DNA of 64,000 nt from Catenuloplanes indicus (GTDB lineage Bacteria > Actinomycetota > Actinomycetes > Mycobacteriales > Micromonosporaceae): positions 4,464,001 through 4,528,000 of the forward strand of contig NZ_JAUSUZ010000001.1 of assembly GCF_030813715.1 (NCBI RefSeq), read 5' to 3'. The notes under the pieces are model-generated. The model saw nothing but the letters and a program-made list of their open reading frames with translations, was not told the DNA's origin and searched no databases. Shown here piece by piece: positions 17,383-24,236 of this stretch. Positions within the stretch are counted from its first letter, which is position 1. The number at the start of each line of letters is the position of its first letter. Made by a program: the position numbers and the translations under genes.

Positions 17383-18422
17383 GGTGTGCTCCCTGAAGTA
17401 GCGAGCCGGTTCGCCCACGCGAGCCCGGCCGACTGGAGGATCACGGCGCCGATGGCGCAGGCGGCGCCGATGGGGGTGTGGAGCAGGACGTGCAGTGGGT
17501 CGACGCCCATGAAGGCGCCCAGGACCAGGCCGCCGGCCGGCAGCGCCGCGAGCAGCCAGGCGGTGGCACGTGCGCCGGCGGCCTCGGCGTCCGCGGCGGC
17601 CTGGCCGCGCGCCATCGCGCGGGTGTCGGACTCGATGCGTTCGACGAGGTCGGCCACGGGTGCGCCGGTGCGTTCCGCGAGTCGCCAGGCTGCCGTGGTG
17701 AGGCGCCCGATGCGCGGGTCCGGCAGGGTGGGCGGGTCGGTGTGCGGCAGACCGGCCCGTAGGTCCGCGGCGAGTGTGCAGAGCATGTCCAGCGTCCGGG
17801 TGCGTGCTCGTGCGGCGGACCGTGCCGCCTGCCTGCGCAGTGCACCGCGCACGCCGAGGCGGCAGTAGACGGCCACCAGCATGCCCACCGGTCCGGCCAC
17901 CACAAGTCCGGCCAGCGCGGACGATCCGGCGACGACCGCGACCAGCAAACGTTGACCGCCGGTCGTGCGCGGCAGCCGTACCGGCATACGACGAGCCGCC
18001 CGGCGCCGGCCGTTCTCCTCGCCGGGCGCACCCGGCGCCGATACCGGCTCTCGGTCGTCATCCGGCGACGTGCTGCCGGTATCGACCACCGGCCCGGCGG
18101 CGCTCGACCGGAGCGGCTGGTCGCCGAGGCCGGACGGCTTCGGCACCAGCGGGGCGGGACCCGGTTCCTCGATCGGCGTGAACCGCCCGCTGGCCCCGTC
18201 GAAACGGAAAACAGCCGGCCGCCCACCCGCAGCGGCCGTTTCCGCCAGCAATCCGACCTCGGCGGCTTTCCTTTGCGTCGCCGCCTGCGCGAAGAGGCCC
18301 GCCCGCGCCGGCACCGCGTACCGTTCGGGACCTGTGTGGGAGCGGAACCGGAACGCCGCCATCCCGGCCAGCACCGCCACCGTCGCGGCCAGCACCGAGA
18401 CCGCAGCCCAGAACGTGCTCAC
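17379..18422 (-). CDS. tadB: TadB-like inner-membrane platform protein (T2SS F domain)
   Basis: A 347-residue membrane protein. An N-terminal span (FWAAVSVLAATVAVLAGMAA) is followed by about 115 polar residues. Two spans come next (LLVAVVAGSSALAGLVVAGPVGMLVAVY), then a cytoplasmic helical F domain with MLCTLAADLRAGLPHTDPP, and two C-terminal spans. It should form, with TadC, the platform on which the TadA ATPase works. GTG at 18422 overlaps the tadA stop as GTGA; a much longer open frame runs upstream through tadA in another frame and is a shadow. The downstream stop overlaps the repeat-protein start by four bases. Confidence 0.87.
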   Translation of the reverse strand: MSTFWAAVSVLAATVAVLAGMAAFRFRSHTGPERYAVPARAGLFAQAATQRKAAEVGLLAETAAAGGRPAVFRFDGASGRFTPIEEPGPAPLVPKPSGLGDQPLRSSAAGPVVDTGSTSPDDDREPVSAPGAPGEENGRRRAARRMPVRLPRTTGGQRLLVAVVAGSSALAGLVVAGPVGMLVAVYCRLGVRGALRRQAARSAARARTRTLDMLCTLAADLRAGLPHTDPPTLPDPRIGRLTTAAWRLAERTGAPVADLVERIESDTRAMARGQAAADAEAAGARATAWLLAALPAGGLVLGAFMGVDPLHVLLHTPIGAACAIGAVILQSAGLAWANRLATSGSTP

Positions 18423-19678
18423 GACGCACCACCGCGCTCCGGGCGGGGCCGGGGCCGCAGTGGAGTCACCCCGCCCGCACCGGACGTGACCGGCGCGGAC
18501 ACCGGCACCCGCAGCAGGTGCGGCACCGGCACCTGCCGGTCGTCGAGCAGCCGGGCCAGGTCCGCGGCCGCCGGGCCTGGGCCGCGCTCGCGTTGCCACA
18601 CCGTGCGGGTGGTCAGCAGCCGATCCGGCCCGTCCGCGGCGAGCAGGGAGATCGAGTCGAGCATCCGGCCGCGGGTGATGCGACGGAGGTGGATCACCAC
18701 CTGGAGCGCGGCTGCCACCTGTGCGTGCAGCGCCGCCCGTGGCAGGCCACCGACGATGCCGAGTGCCTCCAGGCGGGCGGGTACGTCGGCCGGCGCGTTC
18801 GCGTGAAGTGTCCCGGCGCCGCCGTCGTGGCCGGTGTTGAGCGCGGCGAGCAGGTCGACGACCTCGGCGCCCCGGCACTCGCCGACGATCAGCCGATCCG
18901 GACGCATCCGCAGGGCCTGACGAACCAGTGTCCGGAGGTCGACCGCGCCGGCGCCCTCCACGTTGGACGTGCGAGCCTGGAGCGCGACGACGTGCGGGTG
19001 CCGGGGCCGCAGCTCGGCGGCGTCCTCGACGATCACGATGCGCTCGGTGGGCGGCACCAGGCCGAGCAGTGTGTTCAGCATGGTGGTCTTGCCGGAGCCG
19101 GTGCCGCCGACCACCAGGTAGGCGAGCCGGGCGGAGACCACGGCGCGGAGGACCTCCCCGACCGGCCCGGGCACGGTGCCCGCGTTCACGAGATCCGCGA
19201 GCCGATAGGGGCGTTGCCGGAACGTGCGCAACGACAGGTACGGCCCAGTGGTGGCGACCGGGGGCAGCACGGCGTGGACGCGGGTGCCGTCGGGCAGCCG
19301 GGCGTCGACGAACGGCTGCCCGTCGTCGAGCCGGCGACCGCAGCCGGCGGCCAGGCGCTGCGCGAGGCGGCGCACGTCGTCGGCACCGCCCATCCGCACC
19401 GGTGCGCGGACCAGGCCGTGACCGCGGTCGACCCACACGTCGGTCGCGTTGACCAGGATGTCGGTGATCGTCTCGTCGGCCAGCAGCGGAGTGAGCGGCC
19501 CGGCGCCCACCAGGTCGCCCCGGACCCGCTCGGCGAGGCGCAGCACCGCGCCGGCGCCGAGCCGGGCCGCGCCCGGGTCGGTGCGCACGGCCGCGACCAC
19601 GGCGTCCTCGGTCGCATCCGCCCCGACCACGGTGAACCGCGATCGGACCCGGGCGGAGAGCCCGGCCGTGCCGCTCAT
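18419..19678 (-). CDS. tadA: TadA/CpaF family secretion ATPase
   Basis: A 419-residue hexameric ATPase that powers Tad/Flp pilus assembly. The N-terminal domain ends in DETITDILVNATDVWVDRG, typical of CpaF. The RecA-like domain has Walker A GGTGSGKTT (residues about 186-194), an acidic IVIVEDAAEL Asp box, Walker B RPDRLIVGECRG and the His box GGAGTLHANAPADVPARLE. I recall this subgroup as TIGR03819 (helicase/secretion neighbourhood ATPase). ATG at 19678 overlaps the upstream cpaE-like stop as ATGA. It is cytoplasmic and docks on TadB/TadC. The Pro/Arg-rich tail (about 30 residues) is not conserved. Confidence 0.95.
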   Translation of the reverse strand: MSGTAGLSARVRSRFTVVGADATEDAVVAAVRTDPGAARLGAGAVLRLAERVRGDLVGAGPLTPLLADETITDILVNATDVWVDRGHGLVRAPVRMGGADDVRRLAQRLAAGCGRRLDDGQPFVDARLPDGTRVHAVLPPVATTGPYLSLRTFRQRPYRLADLVNAGTVPGPVGEVLRAVVSARLAYLVVGGTGSGKTTMLNTLLGLVPPTERIVIVEDAAELRPRHPHVVALQARTSNVEGAGAVDLRTLVRQALRMRPDRLIVGECRGAEVVDLLAALNTGHDGGAGTLHANAPADVPARLEALGIVGGLPRAALHAQVAAALQVVIHLRRITRGRMLDSISLLAADGPDRLLTTRTVWQRERGPGPAAADLARLLDDRQVPVPHLLRVPVSAPVTSGAGGVTPLRPRPRPERGGAS

Positions 19679-20685
19679 GCCGCCGCCCCCTCGGTGCCGC
19701 GGCCCGGGGGAACCGCGAGGAGGCGGCGGCAGAGGTCCGCCAGCGGGCCGTGCCCGTCGGCGGACGGCACTTCGCCGCGGGCCAGTAACGCGCGGAGCGC
19801 GGGATCACTCCGGTAGGCCCCGGCGACCGAGAGGTGCGTGGTGCGTGCCACGTCGTCCTCGGTGAGCGTGTCGGCGGAGGCGTCGCGGACGACGGCGGAG
19901 AGACGCCGGCTGTGCGGCCGGGCGAGCGCCGCGACCCGGGTCGCGGCGAGGCAGGCGCCCAGCTCCGCGGGGACGACCACGAACGTCCGGTCGGCGCCGC
20001 GCAGCGCGGCCGCACCGGCCGTGCCGAGGTGCCGGGGCAAGTCCACGATCACCAGGTCGCGCTCGCGCCGGCCGGTGTCGAGGCCGGTGCCGACCGCACC
20101 GGCGGGCGGTCCGCCGCACGGGTCGGTGCGGTCGAACTCGAGCAGCACCAGCTCACCCGGGCCGGGATGGTCGAACTGATGCCGGCCGAGCATGAGGCCG
20201 AGCCGGCCGCCGAGTGGGTCGGCGTCGAGCAGCAGCACGCGTTGACCGGCGCGGGCCGCGGTGACCGCGAGGGTGACCGCCAGCGTGCTGGCGCCGGCAC
20301 CGCCGCGTGCGCCGACGAATGCGAGGACGCGGCCGGCTGGCGGGGACGGCGGTGCGCCGAGCCGGTCGACGAGCCAGCGCTCCGCGGCCGGCAGCACCGC
20401 GATGTGTTCGACGCCGAGCCGCTCGATCAGGTCGGACGGTGGATCCGCGACGGCGGTGCGGCCGACCAGCACGACGGCGCGCCGGCGCAGGCGCGCGCGG
20501 TCGATCGGGACGGTCTGGTCGGGGCCGATCAAGACGACCGGCGCGTGCGCGTAGTGCGGACGGGCGGCGACCGGGTCGGTGGCGACCTGGAGCTCCGTGC
20601 CGGCCACCGCGGCGAGCCGCAGCAGATCGTCGAGCAGTGCCTCGTCGGCCGTGACGAGGAGCGGCCGGAAGCCGGTGCGAGCCAT
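19675..20685 (-). CDS. CpaE/Ssd-like MinD-family protein (Tad locus)
   Basis: A 336-residue protein and first gene of the tad operon. A receiver-like N-terminal domain (residues 1-110) precedes a MinD/ParA-type fold beginning AFVGARGGAGASTLAVTLAV (about 118-137). The deviant Walker A is modified: the invariant Lys of GGxGK[ST] is Ala, and the signature Lys is Arg, which I recall as typical of this actinobacterial group (TIGR03815; Rv3660c Ssd). LLLDADPLGGRL and DLVIVDLPRHLG are the switch regions. It probably localises the Tad machinery, as CpaE/TadZ proteins do; ATP hydrolysis is doubtful. ATG at 20685 was chosen because the frame upstream lacks homology; no strong ribosome site is seen. Confidence 0.87.
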   Translation of the reverse strand: MARTGFRPLLVTADEALLDDLLRLAAVAGTELQVATDPVAARPHYAHAPVVLIGPDQTVPIDRARLRRRAVVLVGRTAVADPPSDLIERLGVEHIAVLPAAERWLVDRLGAPPSPPAGRVLAFVGARGGAGASTLAVTLAVTAARAGQRVLLLDADPLGGRLGLMLGRHQFDHPGPGELVLLEFDRTDPCGGPPAGAVGTGLDTGRRERDLVIVDLPRHLGTAGAAALRGADRTFVVVPAELGACLAATRVAALARPHSRRLSAVVRDASADTLTEDDVARTTHLSVAGAYRSDPALRALLARGEVPSADGHGPLADLCRRLLAVPPGRGTEGAAA

Positions 20686-20889
20686 CGAGAACCCCCATGG
20701 ACCGGGAAGGACGTCCAGGGAAGGTTCGCCGCTCGCGTACCCGGTCAGGGCCTGCCTGTGGATGGGCAACCGGCCTGTGGACAACGCCCGGAACCGCGCT
20801 TCGATCTGCTACGGACCAGCCAGACCCACTGAGCGAACGTGAATGATGTTGGGTATGTTGATCGCCAGTTCGGCGTTGGAGTGGTGCCC

Positions 20890-21255
20890 ATGGAGATTGC
20901 AAGCGAGCTTTCCCCGGAGCCGGTCCCGGGCGGGCCTCTCGTCGTGGTCACCATCGAGGGCGACATCGACTACACCAACTCCGACGAGATGGCCGGCGAG
21001 ATCTGGAACGTGCTGGCGCGGCACGCCCCGGCCGCGATCCGGGTCGATCTCGCGGAGGCCACGTTCATCGACTCGACCGGCCTGGGCGCACTGATCGCCG
21101 CCTACCGCGCGGCGGCGGACGCGGGCTGCGTGTTCACGGTCGCGGCGCCGAGCCCCGCGTTTCGCCGGGTCCTGTCGATCACCGGCCTGAGCGATCTCTT
21201 CGGGGTCGAGGACCCGCGGGAGCCGGCGGCGCCACAAAGGACGGTGGAAAGGTGA
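20890..21255 (+). CDS. STAS-domain anti-sigma factor antagonist
   Basis: A 121-residue single STAS domain: VVVTIEGDIDYTNSDEM, then FIDSTGLGALIAAYRAA with the phosphorylatable serine in IDSTGLG, and a C-terminal VLSITGLSDLFGV helix. It is a second SpoIIAA/RsbV-type antagonist, clearly different from BldG in this window. ATG at 20890 has GGAG about nine bases upstream; the 5'-most start at 20839 adds 17 unconserved residues. It is divergent from the tad operon and has no adjacent anti-sigma gene, so it must act on a partner encoded elsewhere. A G/C hairpin follows the stop at once. Confidence 0.88.
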   Translation: MEIASELSPEPVPGGPLVVVTIEGDIDYTNSDEMAGEIWNVLARHAPAAIRVDLAEATFIDSTGLGALIAAYRAAADAGCVFTVAAPSPAFRRVLSITGLSDLFGVEDPREPAAPQRTVER

Positions 21256-21258
21256 CGA

Positions 21259-21281
21259 CCCCCGTCGGGGGGTGACGGGGG
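21259..21281 (+). terminator. Hairpin terminator after the STAS gene
   Basis: CCCCCGTC (21259-21266) pairs with GACGGGGG (21274-21281) over a seven-base G-rich loop, three bases after the stop. There is no U-tract. Further G-runs follow to about 21350. Confidence 0.6.
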
Positions 21282-21523
21282 CCGTCCGGGGGTCCGACTC
21301 CGGGGGGGCGAGCCGAACCCGCTCGGCAGTCACGGGGGGTGCAACCGCCGAGGGTCTTCGGGCGACACCTGGATTGGACATGAATCGGCGTCGCAAACTA
21401 AGGATGCCTGAAGTCGACCGCACACGTCGAGTGGCGATCGCCTTATGACGCGCGACACGCCGGTTTGCGTACAAGATCACAGGCAATCCACAGCGCCGTG
21501 CCGGACCGGTCGCACGGTCACGT

Positions 21524-21529
21524 TAAACT
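21524..21529 (+). promoter_or_regulatory. Possible leaderless -10 for the HAD hydrolase
   Basis: TAAACT (TANNNT pattern) ends eight bases before the GTG start at 21538, and no Shine-Dalgarno sequence is present. This spacing is typical of leaderless actinobacterial transcripts. No convincing -35 is visible. Confidence 0.35.
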
Positions 21530-21537
21530 CTGCTGCC

Positions 21538-22338
21538 GTGGGCCGAAGCGCCGCGTTTTTCGATCTCGACAAGACGGTCATCGCCAAGTCAAGCGCCTTG
21601 GCGTTCGGCCGTCCGTTCTACCGTGATGGGCTGATCACCCGGCGGGACGTCGTGAAGTCGGCGTACGCCCAGCTCATGTTCCGCCTCGGCGGCACCGACG
21701 AGCAGACCATGGCGCGCACCCGGGACTACCTGGCGCAGCTCTGCAAGGGCTGGTCCGTGGAGCAGGTCGGCCAGATCGTCACGGAGACGCTGCACGAGCT
21801 CATCCATCCGTACGTGTATGCCGAGGCCACCGCGCTGATCGCGGAACACCAGTCGGCCGGGCGGGACGTCGTGCTGGTCTCCGCGTCCGGCGACGAGATG
21901 GTCCGCCCGATCGGCGAGCTGCTCGGCATCACCGACGTGATCGCCACCCGGATGGAGATCGTCGACGGGCGGTACAGCGGGCGGGTCGAGTTCTACGCGG
22001 CCGGGCCGGCCAAGGTCGAGGGCGTGAACCGGCTGGTCGAGGAGCGTGGCTACGACCTGTCCGAGTGCTACGCGTACTCGGACTCCAGCAGCGACCTGCC
22101 GCTGCTGGAGTGCGTCGGCCACCCGAGCGCGGTCAACCCGTCCCGCACGCTGCGCCGCGTCGCGATCGAGCGCGGCTGGCCGGTGCTCGAGTTCCGGCAC
22201 CCGATCGCGATCGGCCGCCGGCTGCGCACCCAACCGGCCGTCCCGATCACGGCCGCCGCGCTCAGCGTGGGGGTCGGCGTCGCCATCGGCATCGCCTGGT
22301 ACGGGCGGATGCGCAAGTCCCGCGCCGCCACCGCGTGA
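21538..22338 (+). CDS. HAD-IB family (SerB-like) hydrolase with a C-terminal membrane segment
   Basis: A 266-residue phosphatase-like protein of subfamily IB. Motif I is FFDLDKT (Asp9 nucleophile, Asp11 acid/base), motif II SASGDEM (Ser115), Lys159 in GPAKVEG, and motif III SDSSSDLP (Asp182, Asp186). All catalytic residues are present. After the HAD domain, ITAAALSVGVGVAIGIAWYG is a membrane helix near the C-terminus with a basic end, so the enzyme is probably tethered to the inner face of the membrane. Substrate is unknown; a phosphomonoester or lysophosphatidate-type substrate fits the subfamily. GTG at 21538 directly precedes the domain. The HAD gene beside the tad locus is conserved (Rv3661, from memory). 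Confidence 0.9.
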   Translation: MGRSAAFFDLDKTVIAKSSALAFGRPFYRDGLITRRDVVKSAYAQLMFRLGGTDEQTMARTRDYLAQLCKGWSVEQVGQIVTETLHELIHPYVYAEATALIAEHQSAGRDVVLVSASGDEMVRPIGELLGITDVIATRMEIVDGRYSGRVEFYAAGPAKVEGVNRLVEERGYDLSECYAYSDSSSDLPLLECVGHPSAVNPSRTLRRVAIERGWPVLEFRHPIAIGRRLRTQPAVPITAAALSVGVGVAIGIAWYGRMRKSRAATA

Positions 22339-22582
22339 TCTCCTACAGCCTGTCTGAGCTGGGCAAACCAATCCCGTCCCACCGGTAACACGATCCGCGA
22401 AGGCCCTGGCGATCAAGCCGGGGGCGGCGTAGAAAAAGGGAGCGGGCACGGGAGACCAGCCCCGCTCACGGCCACCGGGCACCCACGCGCGGCCCGCCGC
22501 GATAGGCACGTGGCATCGGCTCCTCCGGGACCGGTGCAGACGATATACGGACACGCTTGATAACCCGGACCGGACGTGTGGT

Positions 22583-22610
22583 GACGGCGCCTCGTGATCG
22601 AGGCGCCGTC
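22583..22610 (+). terminator. Strong perfect hairpin
   Basis: GACGGCGCCTCG (22583-22594) pairs perfectly with CGAGGCGCCGTC (22599-22610) over a TGAT loop. It lies 245 bases past the HAD gene and 59 bases before the PH-domain gene, both on the plus strand. It may terminate the first, or lie in the leader of the second. The rest of 22339-22668 shows no gene. Confidence 0.55.
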
Positions 22611-22668
22611 CACGTGCAGCCACCCGAGCGTCCGATCAGTGCTGTGACATAAAGGCATACTTGCGCAA

Positions 22669-23154
22669 ATGAAGACACACTGGACTCGGCCCTACCCGCC
22701 GGGCAGTGGCCGGTGGCTCGTGATCGCCTGGGAGGCCGCGAGCATCACCGCCCTCGGCTGGACCAGCGACCGGCTCTTCGGGTTCGGCACCACCGCAACG
22801 GTCATCTTCTCGCTGATCCTGGCCGCGGCCTGGACGATCGGCGCGGTGCGGATCGCGCGGATGGGCGTCTACGTCGGCGATCCCGGCGTCCGGATCCGCG
22901 GCCTGTTCTGGACCCGCACGGTCCCCTGGTCCGACATCCATCGGTTCCGCATGCAGGACGTGACGTACCGGGTGGGCGCGTTCCGGATCCCGAGCGGCCT
23001 GACCGTGCTGATCGACCGGCACGACGGCACCGAGATCAAGACCGAGCTGTGGGCGCAGGGCGTCGACTTCCACTCCCGACCCGGTCTGTTCCGCCAGGTC
23101 TTCCACGAGCTGCGCGAACGCCACGTGCTGCACCTCGCGATGCACAACGCCTGA
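22669..23154 (+). CDS. PH-domain membrane protein
   Basis: A 161-residue protein with two N-terminal membrane helices (WLVIAWEAASITALGW and TATVIFSLILAAAWTIGAV). A bacterial PH-like domain follows, recognised by VGDPGVRIRGLFWTRTVPWSDIHRFRM and a terminal helix FRQVFHELRERHVL. Such proteins are widespread in actinobacteria and remain without a defined role; the PH domain faces the cytoplasm. ATG at 22669 starts just before the first helix. It converges on the Fic-like gene. Identification rests on pattern memory of this family. Confidence 0.72.
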   Translation: MKTHWTRPYPPGSGRWLVIAWEAASITALGWTSDRLFGFGTTATVIFSLILAAAWTIGAVRIARMGVYVGDPGVRIRGLFWTRTVPWSDIHRFRMQDVTYRVGAFRIPSGLTVLIDRHDGTEIKTELWAQGVDFHSRPGLFRQVFHELRERHVLHLAMHNA

Positions 23155-23173
23155 AAGCCACGAAGACGGATAT

Positions 23174-23190
23174 ACCCGCTTCCGGCGGGT
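23174..23190. terminator. Short hairpin between convergent genes
   Basis: ACCCGC (23174-23179) pairs with GCGGGT (23185-23190) over a five-base loop, 20 bases after the PH-domain gene and 80 bases past the end of the minus-strand Fic-like gene. It could serve both. Only six base pairs, so confidence is limited. Confidence 0.4.
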
Positions 23191-23269
23191 CGAGTTCCGC
23201 ACGCTCCCGCGGGCACCGGCCGGCCGCGGGCGGCCGTCCTTCCGGATCCGAGGGTGGCCGAGAAAAAGA

Positions 23270-24010
23270 TCAGGTCGCCGCCAGCACCGCGTCGCCGATC
23301 GCGGCGATCTCGTCCGCGCCCGCCTCGACCGCGGCCGTGTAGTGGCGCAGCCAGGAGCGCAGTCCGTCCGGCGTGCCGGTGGCGAACGCGCCGGCCGCAC
23401 CGACGTACTCGGGCTGACGCCGCTGATGCCCGACCTCGACCGCGACCAGGCCGCGCGGATCGAAGCCGGTGGACAGCAGCGTCAGCCGGGCGGCCGCGCG
23501 CGCGACCACGCCGGACGGTCCCTCGAACGGCCGCAGGTTCAGCAGCTCACCGTGCACGATCGCGGCCAGGACCAGCGGCGGCGCCTTCGTGCCGCCCGCG
23601 ACCAGGCCCATCAGCGTGTCCAGGCGGGCCGCGACCACCGGGTCCGCGACCGGCCGGCCCAGCCCGGCGTCCGGGACCACGCCGCGGGCCGCCAGCACGT
23701 GCAGCCGGGCCAGCACCTGGCGGGGCGCGGTCTGCCAGCGTGGCGCGAGCCCGTCCAGCGCGCCGGTCACCCGCAGCGCGCCCTGCACGACCGGGTCGGT
23801 GACGGCGCCCCGCCGTACCGTCTCCAGGTCTTGATCTGCGCCCTCCAGGGCGGCGCTGGCGACCGCGGCGCGCAGACCGACCTCCGCGGCGACCTGACCG
23901 CCCTTGCGGCGCAGCGCGCGGTGCCGCATCGCGGCGTCCACGTGGTCACGCGCGGCGGTCACCGCCGATGCGACATCGGCCAGGTCGAGCAGGGGGGCGA
24001 GAGGGTCCAC
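23270..24010 (-). CDS. Fic-fold protein with a degenerate catalytic motif (pseudo-Fic)
   Basis: A 246-residue helical protein. The spacing of the Fic core is kept: His153, then RPFEGPSGVVAR at 160-171 aligns position by position with the Fic motif HPFxDGNGRxxR. Every catalytic or phosphate-binding residue has changed (His to Arg160, Asp to Gly164, Gly to Pro165, Asn to Ser166, first Arg to Val168), while Pro, Phe, the second Gly and the last Arg remain. Residues 52-57, SAALEG, match the inhibitory-helix motif [ST]xxxE[GN] of class II Fic proteins. AMP transfer therefore looks impossible; a binding or scaffold role is inferred. Similar proteins are often labelled oxidoreductase, for which I see no support. 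Terminal to its own short unit, upstream of acs on the other strand. Confidence 0.68.
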   Translation of the reverse strand: MDPLAPLLDLADVASAVTAARDHVDAAMRHRALRRKGGQVAAEVGLRAAVASAALEGADQDLETVRRGAVTDPVVQGALRVTGALDGLAPRWQTAPRQVLARLHVLAARGVVPDAGLGRPVADPVVAARLDTLMGLVAGGTKAPPLVLAAIVHGELLNLRPFEGPSGVVARAAARLTLLSTGFDPRGLVAVEVGHQRRQPEYVGAAGAFATGTPDGLRSWLRHYTAAVEAGADEIAAIGDAVLAAT

Positions 24011-24236
24011 GGGAGGAGACGCTACCGCCCTGGTGGGAGGCGATTAGGAAAGACTTAGGGGAAATCGACTTGTAACAGTCCCTTCACGGCGGCCGGGGGC
24101 GGTGCAAAGATCAACCGGTGGGCGCTCACCGTGCGCCATTCGGCGCGTACGGTGACCGCTTCTGGCTGCTCACCAGGACCGACGCTAGTCTCGGCGGAGA
24201 CCTGGATCACACGGACGTCTGACGAGGAGTTCATCG

